Shown here in pieces: positions 1 through 7,466 of a stretch of DNA of 9,182 nt. Position numbers and translations under genes: made by a program. The notes beneath the pieces are model-generated. The model worked only from the letters and a program-made list of their open reading frames with translations, was not told the DNA's origin and ran no database searches. This DNA comes from Deltaproteobacteria bacterium RBG_13_61_14 (GTDB taxonomy: Bacteria; RBG-13-61-14): contig MGQK01000053.1 of assembly GCA_001797815.1 (NCBI GenBank), forward strand, positions 54,722-63,903, in the 5' to 3' direction. The number at the start of each line of letters is the position of its first letter. Within the stretch, counting starts at the first letter, position 1.

Positions 1-2
1 CC

Positions 3-1130
3 ATCTTGTGTTTGATTCTCAGCGCCGGGATGCCACTCGCCGTGGCCTATTATGTGGCCAGCAAAAAATATCCGATCGAGGATATCGCGCTCAGCCTGAT
101 CGTTTTCAGCCTCTTCGCCTCGGCCATCACGTTTGGCTTGTGGCTGCTCGGATCCCCTTTCCTGCACCAGCGGTATTTCCCCTTCCTCACCCGGCACCAG
201 ATCCTGCTCGCCGGCCTGCTCGCGCCCATGATCCTGGGCAATCAAATGGCCTCGCGGCTTTTGCAAGGCAAACAAAACTACCTGGCCGCGAATTCCATCC
301 TGATGGCGGCGGACCTAGCCATCTTAATCACCTTGTGGAGTCTGGTGTTGCTTCAGCCGAAGCCCGATTATCGCCTGATTCTGGAGGCGGTCCTGATCGG
401 CGAGGGCATGAGTTTCTTGTTGGGCCTGGGCCTGGTCATGCGCCTGGGAATCCGGCCGCGGCTCCGGTTGCATTTCCCTTTTCTCCGGGAAGCGCTCAGT
501 TACGGTATCCGCGGTCAAATCGGAGCGATCGTCAATATCATGAATTATCGCCTGGACGTGCTCATCCTGGGCTTTTTTGCCACCCCCGCGGTCGTCGGCC
601 TTTATGGCTTGGCTTCAAAATTTGCGGAGGTTCTCCGCGTACTCCCCAATGCGGTCGCGTTTGTTTACATGCCGCGTTTCGGCAAGCGCGCCTTTGCCGA
701 AGCCGCCCGGATGGCCGAAGAAACCTTTTATCTACTCATGATGATCAACTTGGGTCTGGTGGTGGCGGCGGCCTTGCTCGGCAAGATCCTCATCCTTACC
801 TTTTTCGGCCCCTCGTTTCAGCCGGCAGTTTTACCTTTCTATATTCTGCTCCTGGGAATGGCGGCCCAGGGCGGCAACGGCGCCTTGAGCGCGTTCCATA
901 ACGGAACCGGTAACCCCGAATATAGTACTTACGCGGTGGGGTTGGCCTTTCTCGTCACCTTGGTGTTCGACTTGCTCTTGATTCCCCCGTACGGGGCGAC
1001 CGGCGCCGCCATCGCGTCCTCCCTGTCCTATGCCACCATCGCCCTGGCCTTGCTCTTTTTCTTCTCGCGGAACACGGGAAGAGCCTTCGGTCGGTTCAAG
1101 CTCTGGCAATGGAACATGACCAAACCCTGA
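3..1130 (+). CDS. Wzx-like polysaccharide flippase (MOP superfamily), 5'-truncated
   Basis: Polytopic inner-membrane protein expected to flip undecaprenyl-diphosphate-linked repeat units to the periplasmic side. The frame is open to the window edge and the visible protein begins inside a hydrophobic helix, followed by a GMPLAVAYYVA stretch typical of the second helix of MOP-family flippases. The in-frame TTG at 6 is therefore probably not the start, and roughly 50 N-terminal residues lie outside the window. About 375 residues are visible, with some ten hydrophobic segments. Family-like signatures are the central YRLDVLILG...VGLYGLASKFAEVL region (about residues 180-210) and the late LLLIPPYGATGAAIASSLSY block (about 325-345). 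It ends 22 nt inside the next gene, which suggests translational coupling. The sugar specificity cannot be read from the sequence. Other MOP transporters are possible, but the neighbouring polymerase and glycosyltransferases make a Wzx role by far the likeliest. Confidence 0.88.
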   Translation: MLCLILSAGMPLAVAYYVASKKYPIEDIALSLIVFSLFASAITFGLWLLGSPFLHQRYFPFLTRHQILLAGLLAPMILGNQMASRLLQGKQNYLAANSILMAADLAILITLWSLVLLQPKPDYRLILEAVLIGEGMSFLLGLGLVMRLGIRPRLRLHFPFLREALSYGIRGQIGAIVNIMNYRLDVLILGFFATPAVVGLYGLASKFAEVLRVLPNAVAFVYMPRFGKRAFAEAARMAEETFYLLMMINLGLVVAAALLGKILILTFFGPSFQPAVLPFYILLLGMAAQGGNGALSAFHNGTGNPEYSTYAVGLAFLVTLVFDLLLIPPYGATGAAIASSLSYATIALALLFFFSRNTGRAFGRFKLWQWNMTKP

Positions 1131-3283
1131 GTGCCGCCATCTGGCAATGCCCTGCTTGCCGGACGAGCCTGCGGCCTGAAAACTCTTCGTGGTGCTGCCC
1201 CGCCTGCCAAATCCACTACCCCTTGCAGGAAGGTTTTTTCTATCGGTTTACCGAGACCGATTACTACTATGGGTTTAGCGGCTTTCCCCGGGAGGAGATG
1301 ACCCGGTTTTTTGAAGAGGCCCAGGCCCAGGGATGGAAAAATACCTATGTGAAAAGGATGGCCTCAATCTTTCCGCGCTACGCGCTCGGCACTGGCTGGC
1401 GCGACCGGGCCCGGGCGCTCTACCGTGCCTTGCGGGGCAGCACAATCCCGCTTTTTATCCGCAATGTCTTTGATGCCAGCCGGGCAGGATTTAAATTTCT
1501 TCTGCCGCTGAACCAGTCCGGCATCCTGCTCGACTACGGCAGCGGCGTGGGAACCATCTCCTGCTTGTTAGCGCCTCACTACCAGCAGGTAGTGTCCCTG
1601 GATCTATGCGCGGCCCGGCTGCGCTTCTCGCGCTTGCGCGCCCAGGAAGAAGGCGCCCTGAACCTGACCTATGTCTTGGCCGGAGACCGGCTCCCTCTAC
1701 CTTTCCGCGACCAAACCTTCGACACGATCATCCTCAACGGCGTTTTGGAATGGGCGCCCGTGAGTTTCTCCGGTCCCCCCGATGAAGCCCAAACACGCCT
1801 GCTCCGGGAGATGGCTCGAATCCTCAAACCCGCGGGATCCCTCTTTGTCGCCATTGAAAATCGCTACAGCCTCCTGGATGTCCTGGCTCTCATCGAAGGC
1901 CATACCGGCCTGATCTGGGGAGCCGTGCTGCCGCGTCGGATTTCCGACCTCTATTCCCGCCTCAAGTATGGGAAAGAAATGCGCGTGTATACACACTCGC
2001 GGCGGGTTTTAGCGCACATGCTCACCGAGGCGGGTTTCGAGTCCACCCACTTTTTCTGCCCGCTCCCGTCCTATCACAACTTTCGAAAAATTGTCTCCCT
2101 GGAAGACCAGGGCATGAGCTTATCGTTTGATTTCTTCCCCACTACGCGTAGGTTTCATTGGGTCAACCGCGTTCTCTCCGTGGCCGCGGATATCTCCCCC
2201 CTGAACCAGCTTTTGCAAAAAACCGTCCCCTCGTTCCAGGTCACCGCGCAAAAAAATCACTCTTCTGCCCCCTCTTCTTTTTTGACCCGCCTCTTGCAGC
2301 ACCTGGGCCGGGAGATGGAAAACTGTTCTCCCAACCTGCAGGTGGAGCAATATCTGGTGCGGGGAAACCGGGTGGTGGTTTTAGCGAGTCCCCCTTCCTC
2401 ACCCGCCGGGGTCGTGATCCGATTACCCTTGAACCCCGCCGGGGAGGCGATGACCCGAACCAGTTGGAATGCCTTGCAGGCGTTACAGGACCATCCCACC
2501 TTGCGGCATGAGAGAAAAGCGTTGTTTCCGCGACCCCTGCGAACCGGGATTTTGGAAGGCCAAACTTATTTCGTCGAGGAAAAAAAGTCCGGCCGGCCTG
2601 GAAGTTACTGGGTTTCGTTCCCTCTTTATCAGAATCGAATTCACCAGGCGGTTTCCCTGTTTTCGGACCTCTGGGCCGAGAGCCAGACCGTCCGGGGTTT
2701 TACCGAATCGGACTTTGACCGTCTTTTTGCCAACCCCCTGAGGCATCTGGAATCGGTCCTGGCCCACTCTCCTCTGGCTGACTTCCCGCAGCGACTGGGA
2801 GATGCTCTCCGGCTTTCTTTGCTGGGACACCAGACCTCCCTCGGTATGGTCCACGGCGATTATCATCTCTTAAATCTCCTCTTCGGCAAGCAAGGAGAAA
2901 TTCAGGGAATTACCGACATGGATACGCTCACCTGGCAAGGCCTGCCGGGAGTGGACCTGATCGCGCTTTTTTCCCGCTATCCCTATCTGCGCCAGGGTAT
3001 GAATTTTGGCCAGGCCTTTCTCTCCGTGATTCTCCCCCGGCGCTTCTTCTCCTTTGAACAAGCCCTCTGGGAGCAACATGCCCGACAGTACCGCCTCGGC
3101 GACCTCGATTACTCGGCCAGTGCGATCTGGTTTTGGCTGATGCACGTGCACCTCAATTTGATGGGCCTGCTGCAATACGATCCGAATTGGATTCAGGCCA
3201 ACGTGATCCTGATGGCCCAGCATCTCTCCACCAAGCTTTCTCCAGAGCGCCTCTTGGATGGCTTCCTTCACCCGCAGGACTAA
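1109..3283 (+). CDS. Trm112-like zinc ribbon / SAM methyltransferase / APH-like kinase fusion
   Basis: A 724-residue soluble protein with three recognisable parts. Residues 14-45 form a Trm112-like zinc ribbon (C14-x2-C17, C30-x2-C33, then a YPLQEGF tail). Residues about 120-330 are a class I SAM methyltransferase: motif I is LDYGSGVG (141-148), D165 ends strand 2 where the SAM ribose is usually bound, and FDTIILNGVLEW (204-215) is the strand-4 region. Residues about 410-690 resemble aminoglycoside-phosphotransferase-type kinases: VVIRLP (435-440), FPRPL (473-477), catalytic loop VHGDYHLLN with D584 and N589, ITDMD with probable metal ligand D603, and the GVD at 614-616. The usual N-lobe helix Glu is not obvious. 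It overlaps the flippase gene and ends 3 nt before the next start. By inference it methylates and phosphorylates the glycan or a precursor. The domain order recalls WbdD, the methyltransferase-kinase that caps E. coli O8/O9a chains, though WbdD has no such zinc ribbon as far as I know. The substrate is unknown. Confidence 0.85.
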   Translation: MEHDQTLSAAIWQCPACRTSLRPENSSWCCPACQIHYPLQEGFFYRFTETDYYYGFSGFPREEMTRFFEEAQAQGWKNTYVKRMASIFPRYALGTGWRDRARALYRALRGSTIPLFIRNVFDASRAGFKFLLPLNQSGILLDYGSGVGTISCLLAPHYQQVVSLDLCAARLRFSRLRAQEEGALNLTYVLAGDRLPLPFRDQTFDTIILNGVLEWAPVSFSGPPDEAQTRLLREMARILKPAGSLFVAIENRYSLLDVLALIEGHTGLIWGAVLPRRISDLYSRLKYGKEMRVYTHSRRVLAHMLTEAGFESTHFFCPLPSYHNFRKIVSLEDQGMSLSFDFFPTTRRFHWVNRVLSVAADISPLNQLLQKTVPSFQVTAQKNHSSAPSSFLTRLLQHLGREMENCSPNLQVEQYLVRGNRVVVLASPPSSPAGVVIRLPLNPAGEAMTRTSWNALQALQDHPTLRHERKALFPRPLRTGILEGQTYFVEEKKSGRPGSYWVSFPLYQNRIHQAVSLFSDLWAESQTVRGFTESDFDRLFANPLRHLESVLAHSPLADFPQRLGDALRLSLLGHQTSLGMVHGDYHLLNLLFGKQGEIQGITDMDTLTWQGLPGVDLIALFSRYPYLRQGMNFGQAFLSVILPRRFFSFEQALWEQHARQYRLGDLDYSASAIWFWLMHVHLNLMGLLQYDPNWIQANVILMAQHLSTKLSPERLLDGFLHPQD

Positions 3284-3286
3284 CCC

Positions 3287-4699
3287 ATGTCCCGCCGTTC
3301 CTTCTATTCTTACTGTTTCAGCCATTTCTTGTATCCGGCCTTCAATCGCCTGATTGGCCGGGACATGTATGGAGTTTTTACCGAACGGAAACAAACCGAG
3401 TGGTGGTCGCCCGAAGAAATCCGGGCGCTCCAGCTTCGCAAACTTCAGCGCGTCCTCGCCGTGGCCAACGAGCGGGTGCCCTTCTATCGGCGGACGTTTC
3501 AAAAGATCGGCTTTCATCCCCAGGAGCTGAAAAGCCTGGACGAGTTTCGCGCCCTGCCTTTTTTCATCAGTAAACCCGACGTGCAACAGCACACCGAGGA
3601 GTTCATTGCCGAAGGCTGTAACCGCAAGCAACTCACCTGGCATCGGACCGGCGGATCCACCGGAGTGCCGCTCCTGTTCGCCACCGATCCGGCCACCAAC
3701 GCGGCCAGCGCGGCAACTCTTATGCGTCTGGTGGATTGGTGGGGCATGGCCCTGGGCGAACCCCATGTCATGTTCTGGGGCTCTCCTCGTTTCATCATTC
3801 GCACGCGCCTCGACCGCTTCCGGAAAAGGACCCTGGCGATCCGGCACCGCCTGATGAACCGGCGGTTTTTCACCAACTACAATCTCAACCCGCAGAATAT
3901 GCGGGTCTATCGCCAGATGATTGAAAAGTTTCAACCCTCTTACATTCGGGGCATGGCTTCCTCCCTGTTCCTGTTTTCACGATTCCTGGTGGCGGAGAGG
4001 CTGGAGCTGGATCGAGGGCGACCCCGTGCGGTCTTCTCCTCCTGCGAGCAACTCTACGACTGGGAAAAGGAAATGATCGAGCGCGGTCTGCGCGCCCCGG
4101 TGGCGAATACCTATGGGGTGAGCGAACACTCCGAGATCGCCGCTTGCCCGCCCTGCGGCAGCATGCACCTGATGGAAGAAGATGTCTACTGCGAGCTGGT
4201 GCCCCTTTCCGAAGACGGCCAAACCCTGGAGATCGTGGCCACCCAACTCAACAATACCCTGACCCCCCTCATCCGCTACCGGACCGGAGACATCGCCGAT
4301 CGCATCACCCAGGGCTGTTCCTGCGGAAGGGGGCTGGGAATCTTGGAAGGCCTGCGCGGCCGCGCCCATGATTTCATCGTGGCCCCGGACGGCCGTTTTG
4401 TTCATGGCCAGTTCTTTACCCATCTGCTGGTTTTCGAATCCGGGATTCAAAAGTATCAGGTGATTCAGGAAGAGCTGACTCGGTTTCGGATTCTGCTCGT
4501 TACCGGCCCCGACTACTCTCGGGAAAGTGAAACCCGCGTCTTGACCGGAATGCAGAGCTACCTCGGAGACAGCATCAAGGTCCAGTTTGAATATCCGGAC
4601 CTTATCCCGCTGACCGGTGCGGGCAAACACCGCTGGATTGTCTCCAAGGTGGCCCAGCGCGCTGCGGAAAATCCAGCGAGCAAACAGGCTCCCGGGTAA
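3287..4699 (+). CDS. PaaK/CapK-like adenylate-forming enzyme (COG1541-type)
   Basis: A 470-residue cytoplasmic protein of the ANL adenylate-forming superfamily, resembling phenylacetate-CoA ligase and the CapK/F390-synthetase group. Such enzymes activate a carboxylate with ATP to an acyl-adenylate and may pass it to a thiol or other acceptor. Visible motifs: phosphate-binding loop HRTGGSTG (119-126), YGVSE (276-280) at the adenine/substrate site, YRTGD (331-335) with the ATP-ribose Asp, and TGAGKHR (443-449) with K447 as the probable catalytic lysine. Two cysteine pairs, CPPC (287-290) and CSC (344-346), sit where PaaK relatives often carry a metal-binding knuckle. The ATG lies 3 nt after the preceding stop, without a clear Shine-Dalgarno sequence, so translation is probably coupled. 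Relatives recur in polysaccharide gene clusters, but their acyl substrate there is mostly undefined. A role in acylating or amide-decorating a sugar is inference only. Confidence 0.85.
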   Translation: MSRRSFYSYCFSHFLYPAFNRLIGRDMYGVFTERKQTEWWSPEEIRALQLRKLQRVLAVANERVPFYRRTFQKIGFHPQELKSLDEFRALPFFISKPDVQQHTEEFIAEGCNRKQLTWHRTGGSTGVPLLFATDPATNAASAATLMRLVDWWGMALGEPHVMFWGSPRFIIRTRLDRFRKRTLAIRHRLMNRRFFTNYNLNPQNMRVYRQMIEKFQPSYIRGMASSLFLFSRFLVAERLELDRGRPRAVFSSCEQLYDWEKEMIERGLRAPVANTYGVSEHSEIAACPPCGSMHLMEEDVYCELVPLSEDGQTLEIVATQLNNTLTPLIRYRTGDIADRITQGCSCGRGLGILEGLRGRAHDFIVAPDGRFVHGQFFTHLLVFESGIQKYQVIQEELTRFRILLVTGPDYSRESETRVLTGMQSYLGDSIKVQFEYPDLIPLTGAGKHRWIVSKVAQRAAENPASKQAPG

Positions 4700-4760
4700 A
4701 GCCTGGGGGGCCAGAGGAGAGGTTGGCCGTCTTGTTGAAGAACTCGGACCTCCTGTAATT

Positions 4761-4783
4761 AGCGAAGGGGTCCGCTTTTCGCT
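4761..4783 (+). other. Small inverted repeat before the polymerase gene
   Basis: AGCGAA (4761-4766) pairs with TTCGCT (4778-4783) around an 11-nt loop, ending 3 nt before the ATG at 4787. The loop and stem contain the only purine-rich GAAGGGG stretch near that start, which lies about 16 nt from the ATG, too far for a normal Shine-Dalgarno. It could influence initiation of the polymerase gene. A six-base stem can arise by chance. The rest of the 87-bp gap 4700-4786 shows no gene. Confidence 0.25.
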
Positions 4784-4786
4784 CCC

Positions 4787-6238
4787 ATGTCTCCGTTTTC
4801 TAAGCTGCTCTTAACCCTCGGCCTCATCGCTCTGATCTCGCTCCCCTTTCTGTTCGTTTTTATCTTGCGGGACCCGAAACGGTTCCTCTACCTGGTGGTC
4901 TTTGCCATGCCTTTTATTACCAACCCGAGCCGGAATATGGTCTTGAAACGACTTGGCCTTTCGGAGCTCATCTTTGTTCCCTTCTTGATCTTTTGGATCA
5001 TCTATTCTTCTCTGTCGGGAAGAGGTCTGAAGCGGCCGACCCCCCTGCATTCCCTGATCTTCGTTTTTTTCATTTCCGTGACTTTTTCCATGCTGGGCCT
5101 GGACAGAACCAATTACTTGCTCCCGCTGGTCGAACTCCTGGTCCTGCTTTATGCGATCATTTTCTGCTTTGCCGCGGATCAAGTGATTGACAACGAACAT
5201 GACCTGGAAAATGTCATTACTGCCTGGATGTTGGGAGCCGCAACCATGTCCATCGTCGGAATGCATGATGTCTTTGCGATTGTCTTCGGCGGCACCCGGT
5301 GGTTCTGGACCCCGGATCCTTACCGGATTGTGGCCACCTTCCGGGCGACCGGGCAAGTGGGAGTGTTTTGCCTGTCCACCTTTTTCCTGGCCGTCGCTTA
5401 CTCGTCCTGCGGCTGGCTCTCCTTGCGGAAGCGAGCGCTGCTCTGGTCCCTGGCCGCAACTATGGTGGTATTGATTACCTTCAGCTCCCGCCGCTCGGCG
5501 ATTGCCTCCCTGGCGTTCGGGGCGGCCTTCTTCCTGATTTCTCGAATCCGTCAGCCGGCCCGGATCATCTTCTATTCGTTGATCTTTTTCCTCACTCTTT
5601 CCGCCTCCGCGGTTCTCCTTAACTATAACCCCGAGGCCAAAGAGCATCTCCTCAAGCGTCTCAGGGTTTTGGAATTACCCGAGGATTCGACAGGATCGGA
5701 AACCTTTATCAAATCCAACTTTGGCAGCGCCCTTGATGCATTTATGGATAAGCCGTTGGTGGGCATCGGTTATGGCGCGTTTGCCGATTCGGAGTATTCC
5801 GAATTTGGAGTCGAAATCCACAGCACGCCGCTGCGCATCTTGGCCGAATGCGGCCTCGTCGGCTTTATCGCCTACGCGGCTTTCATCCTCGCTCTTTTAT
5901 ATTATGCCTTCCAGAATATACTCCTGGCCCGAAACACGCGCTGGAAAAACTTCAGCACCCTGCTTTTTGCCAGCCTGCTCGCCCTGCAGGTGAGCTACCT
6001 TTATAACCGAGCCGTCCGTGACCGCACCTTTTGGCTCCTGGTCGCTCTCACCATCGCCTTGTACCGGATCTTGGGCCAAAAGCGCGCGCAGAAGACCACG
6101 GCTTTGTGGAATGCAAAATCGAATTATCTTGCCGTTCCCCATCCTTCCCCCTCGGCCTTTCCCGCTCCCCGCTCGGGAGGAATCCACCCGGGCGGGAGAG
6201 AATGGCCAGGGACTGCCGCGCGACGAGGAACCCCCTAG
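4787..6238 (+). CDS. Wzy-like O-antigen polymerase/ligase family membrane protein
   Basis: A 483-residue polytopic membrane protein with roughly eleven hydrophobic segments between residues 5 and 428. It matches the O-antigen ligase/polymerase (Wzy_C, WaaL) pattern: FRATGQVGVF (185-194), TFSSRRSA (231-238) leading into a helix, a large periplasmic loop (about 278-345) containing KPLVGIGYGAF (322-332), then HSTPLRILAECGLVGF (345-360). H345 and the Arg pair 235-236 are candidate functional residues by analogy with WaaL-type enzymes. The product either joins repeat units in the periplasm or ligates glycan to an acceptor; with a flippase in the same cluster, polymerase is favoured. ATG 4787 is the first usable start after an in-frame stop at 4760, but no good Shine-Dalgarno precedes it. 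The last ~45 residues, after a basic segment near 430, are a Pro/Gly/Arg-rich tail that looks unlike the rest and may be poorly conserved. Confidence 0.83.
   Translation: MSPFSKLLLTLGLIALISLPFLFVFILRDPKRFLYLVVFAMPFITNPSRNMVLKRLGLSELIFVPFLIFWIIYSSLSGRGLKRPTPLHSLIFVFFISVTFSMLGLDRTNYLLPLVELLVLLYAIIFCFAADQVIDNEHDLENVITAWMLGAATMSIVGMHDVFAIVFGGTRWFWTPDPYRIVATFRATGQVGVFCLSTFFLAVAYSSCGWLSLRKRALLWSLAATMVVLITFSSRRSAIASLAFGAAFFLISRIRQPARIIFYSLIFFLTLSASAVLLNYNPEAKEHLLKRLRVLELPEDSTGSETFIKSNFGSALDAFMDKPLVGIGYGAFADSEYSEFGVEIHSTPLRILAECGLVGFIAYAAFILALLYYAFQNILLARNTRWKNFSTLLFASLLALQVSYLYNRAVRDRTFWLLVALTIALYRILGQKRAQKTTALWNAKSNYLAVPHPSPSAFPAPRSGGIHPGGREWPGTAARRGTP
6157..6200 (+). repeat. GC-rich inverted repeat in the 3' end of the polymerase gene
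   Basis: CTTTCCCGC (6157-6165) can pair with GCGGGAGAG (6192-6200) in RNA, giving nine pairs with one G-U. A competing shorter hairpin, CTCCC-CGCTC-GGGAG, spans 6165-6179. It lies within the low-complexity tail of the polymerase frame and 70 nt before the GTG start of the glycosyltransferase. It could affect ribosome passage or mRNA stability. GC-rich coding DNA often yields such stems by chance, so this is a weak call. Confidence 0.25.
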
Positions 6239-6269
6239 GCGTTCCCGTAGGGTTGGGGTCGGTCCAGAC

Positions 6270-7466
6270 GTGAAGGCGAGGAAGATCAAGCTGCTGCATG
6301 TGACGACGGTTCCCCAGACGCTTTTTTATTTTCTCCGGGGACAGATTCAGCATGTCCAGCGGAAGGGGATTCTGGTGGAGGCCATTTCCTCTCCAGGTCC
6401 GATGTTAGAGGAGTTGGCCCAGCGGGAGCAGATCAAGGTTTATCCGGTGTTGATGGTGCGCGGCATCTCGTTGTTCCGGGATTTGGCCTCCGTCTGGAAG
6501 CTGTGGTGGCTTTTTCGGAAGCTGTCCCCCACCATTGTCCACGGCAGCACTCCTAAGGCCGGCCTTCTGACCATGATCGCGGGGGCCTTGGCCCGGGTTC
6601 CGATCCGGTTTTACACTATCCGCGGCCTGCATATCACCTCCCGGACCGGGGTGCTCCGGCGCATCCTGAGACTGACCGAAAAAATCTCTTGCTTTTTTGC
6701 TCACCAAGTAATCTGCGTCAGCCACAGCATCCGGAACATCGCGGTGGCCGAAGGCATCTGTCCCGAATCCAAAATCAAAGTGCTTCATCACGGGAGTAGC
6801 AACGGCGTGGATGCCCAGCGCTTTTGCCGGTCCAACCTGAGCGAGGCCCGGTCCCAGGAATTCCGCCGGCAATGGAACATCCCGGAAGAAGCCCAGGTGC
6901 TGGGATTCATCGGCCGGCTGGTGCGGGACAAGGGGATCCATGAATTGATTTCCGCCTGGAATCTGCTCCGGCCCGAATTTCCCAAGCTCCATCTCCTGCT
7001 CGTGGGATCCCTTGAAGACCACGATCCCTTGGACCGCGGCGTGGTCCAGCAGATTCGAGAAGACCCCCGCATCCACCATACTGGGATGATCAAGGACGTC
7101 TTGCCCGTCTACGGGATTTGCCAGGTGGCCGTCCTGCCCAGCTATCGCGAAGGCTTCCCCAATGTTCCCCTGGAAGCGGCGGCCATGGAACTTCCTGTCA
7201 TCGCCACCCGGGTTCCGGGCTGTATGGATGCAGTGGTGGAGGGGGTGGCCGGCATCCTGGTCCCGCCCCGCGAGGTCCCCGCCTTGGCCCAGGCAATTCG
7301 CGCCTTGCTCAGGGATCCGGAATTAAGGAAAAGAATGGGCCAGGCGGGAAGGGAGCGGATCCTTCGGGACTTTCGGCCCGAGAATATCTGGCAGGCACTT
7401 TATCAGGAGTATCTGGATTCCCTCGAAAAAAAGGGAATTCCCGCTCCCCAGCCGGAAAGCGCGTAA
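6270..7466 (+). CDS. CapM-like GT4 family glycosyltransferase (GT-B fold)
   Basis: A 398-residue retaining glycosyltransferase, cytoplasmic and probably membrane-associated, that transfers a sugar from a nucleotide donor to the lipid-linked glycan. The N-terminal acceptor domain starts KIKLLHVTTVPQT and includes HGSTPKAGLL (91-100) and FYTIRGLH (114-121), a pattern typical of CapM-type GT4 enzymes. The linker region has ICVSHSIR (148-155) and GSSNGVD (175-181). The donor domain shows GFIGRLVRDKG (212-222), with R216 and K221 as the likely donor-phosphate ligands, and the EX7E motif SYREGFPNVPLE with E294 and E302. The start chosen is GTG at 6270, because homology begins directly after it; a GGGG at 6255-6258 may serve as ribosome site. 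The frame is open further upstream but overlaps the polymerase gene there. It abuts the phosphoglycosyl transferase gene with no gap, so it may add the second sugar. Donor identity is unknown. Confidence 0.9.
   Translation: MKARKIKLLHVTTVPQTLFYFLRGQIQHVQRKGILVEAISSPGPMLEELAQREQIKVYPVLMVRGISLFRDLASVWKLWWLFRKLSPTIVHGSTPKAGLLTMIAGALARVPIRFYTIRGLHITSRTGVLRRILRLTEKISCFFAHQVICVSHSIRNIAVAEGICPESKIKVLHHGSSNGVDAQRFCRSNLSEARSQEFRRQWNIPEEAQVLGFIGRLVRDKGIHELISAWNLLRPEFPKLHLLLVGSLEDHDPLDRGVVQQIREDPRIHHTGMIKDVLPVYGICQVAVLPSYREGFPNVPLEAAAMELPVIATRVPGCMDAVVEGVAGILVPPREVPALAQAIRALLRDPELRKRMGQAGRERILRDFRPENIWQALYQEYLDSLEKKGIPAPQPESA

Noticed and set aside
8-901. Second plus-strand frame over the flippase (297 codons)
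   Set aside because: Pro/Arg/Gly-rich shadow with no recognisable motif, while the other frame gives a clear MOP-family flippase.
2870-3934. Long open frame on the minus strand (354 codons)
   Set aside because: It lies fully opposite two well-supported plus-strand genes, spans their junction, shows no family motif, and is explained by codon bias in GC-rich DNA.
4811-5647. Minus-strand open frame of 278 codons opposite the polymerase
   Set aside because: Its translation is highly charged and low in complexity (the complement of membrane-helix codons), typical of an antisense shadow.
6018-6269. N-terminal extension of the glycosyltransferase frame upstream of GTG 6270
   Set aside because: It overlaps the polymerase gene in another frame, reads as Pro/Arg-rich shadow, and GT4 homology begins right at the GTG.
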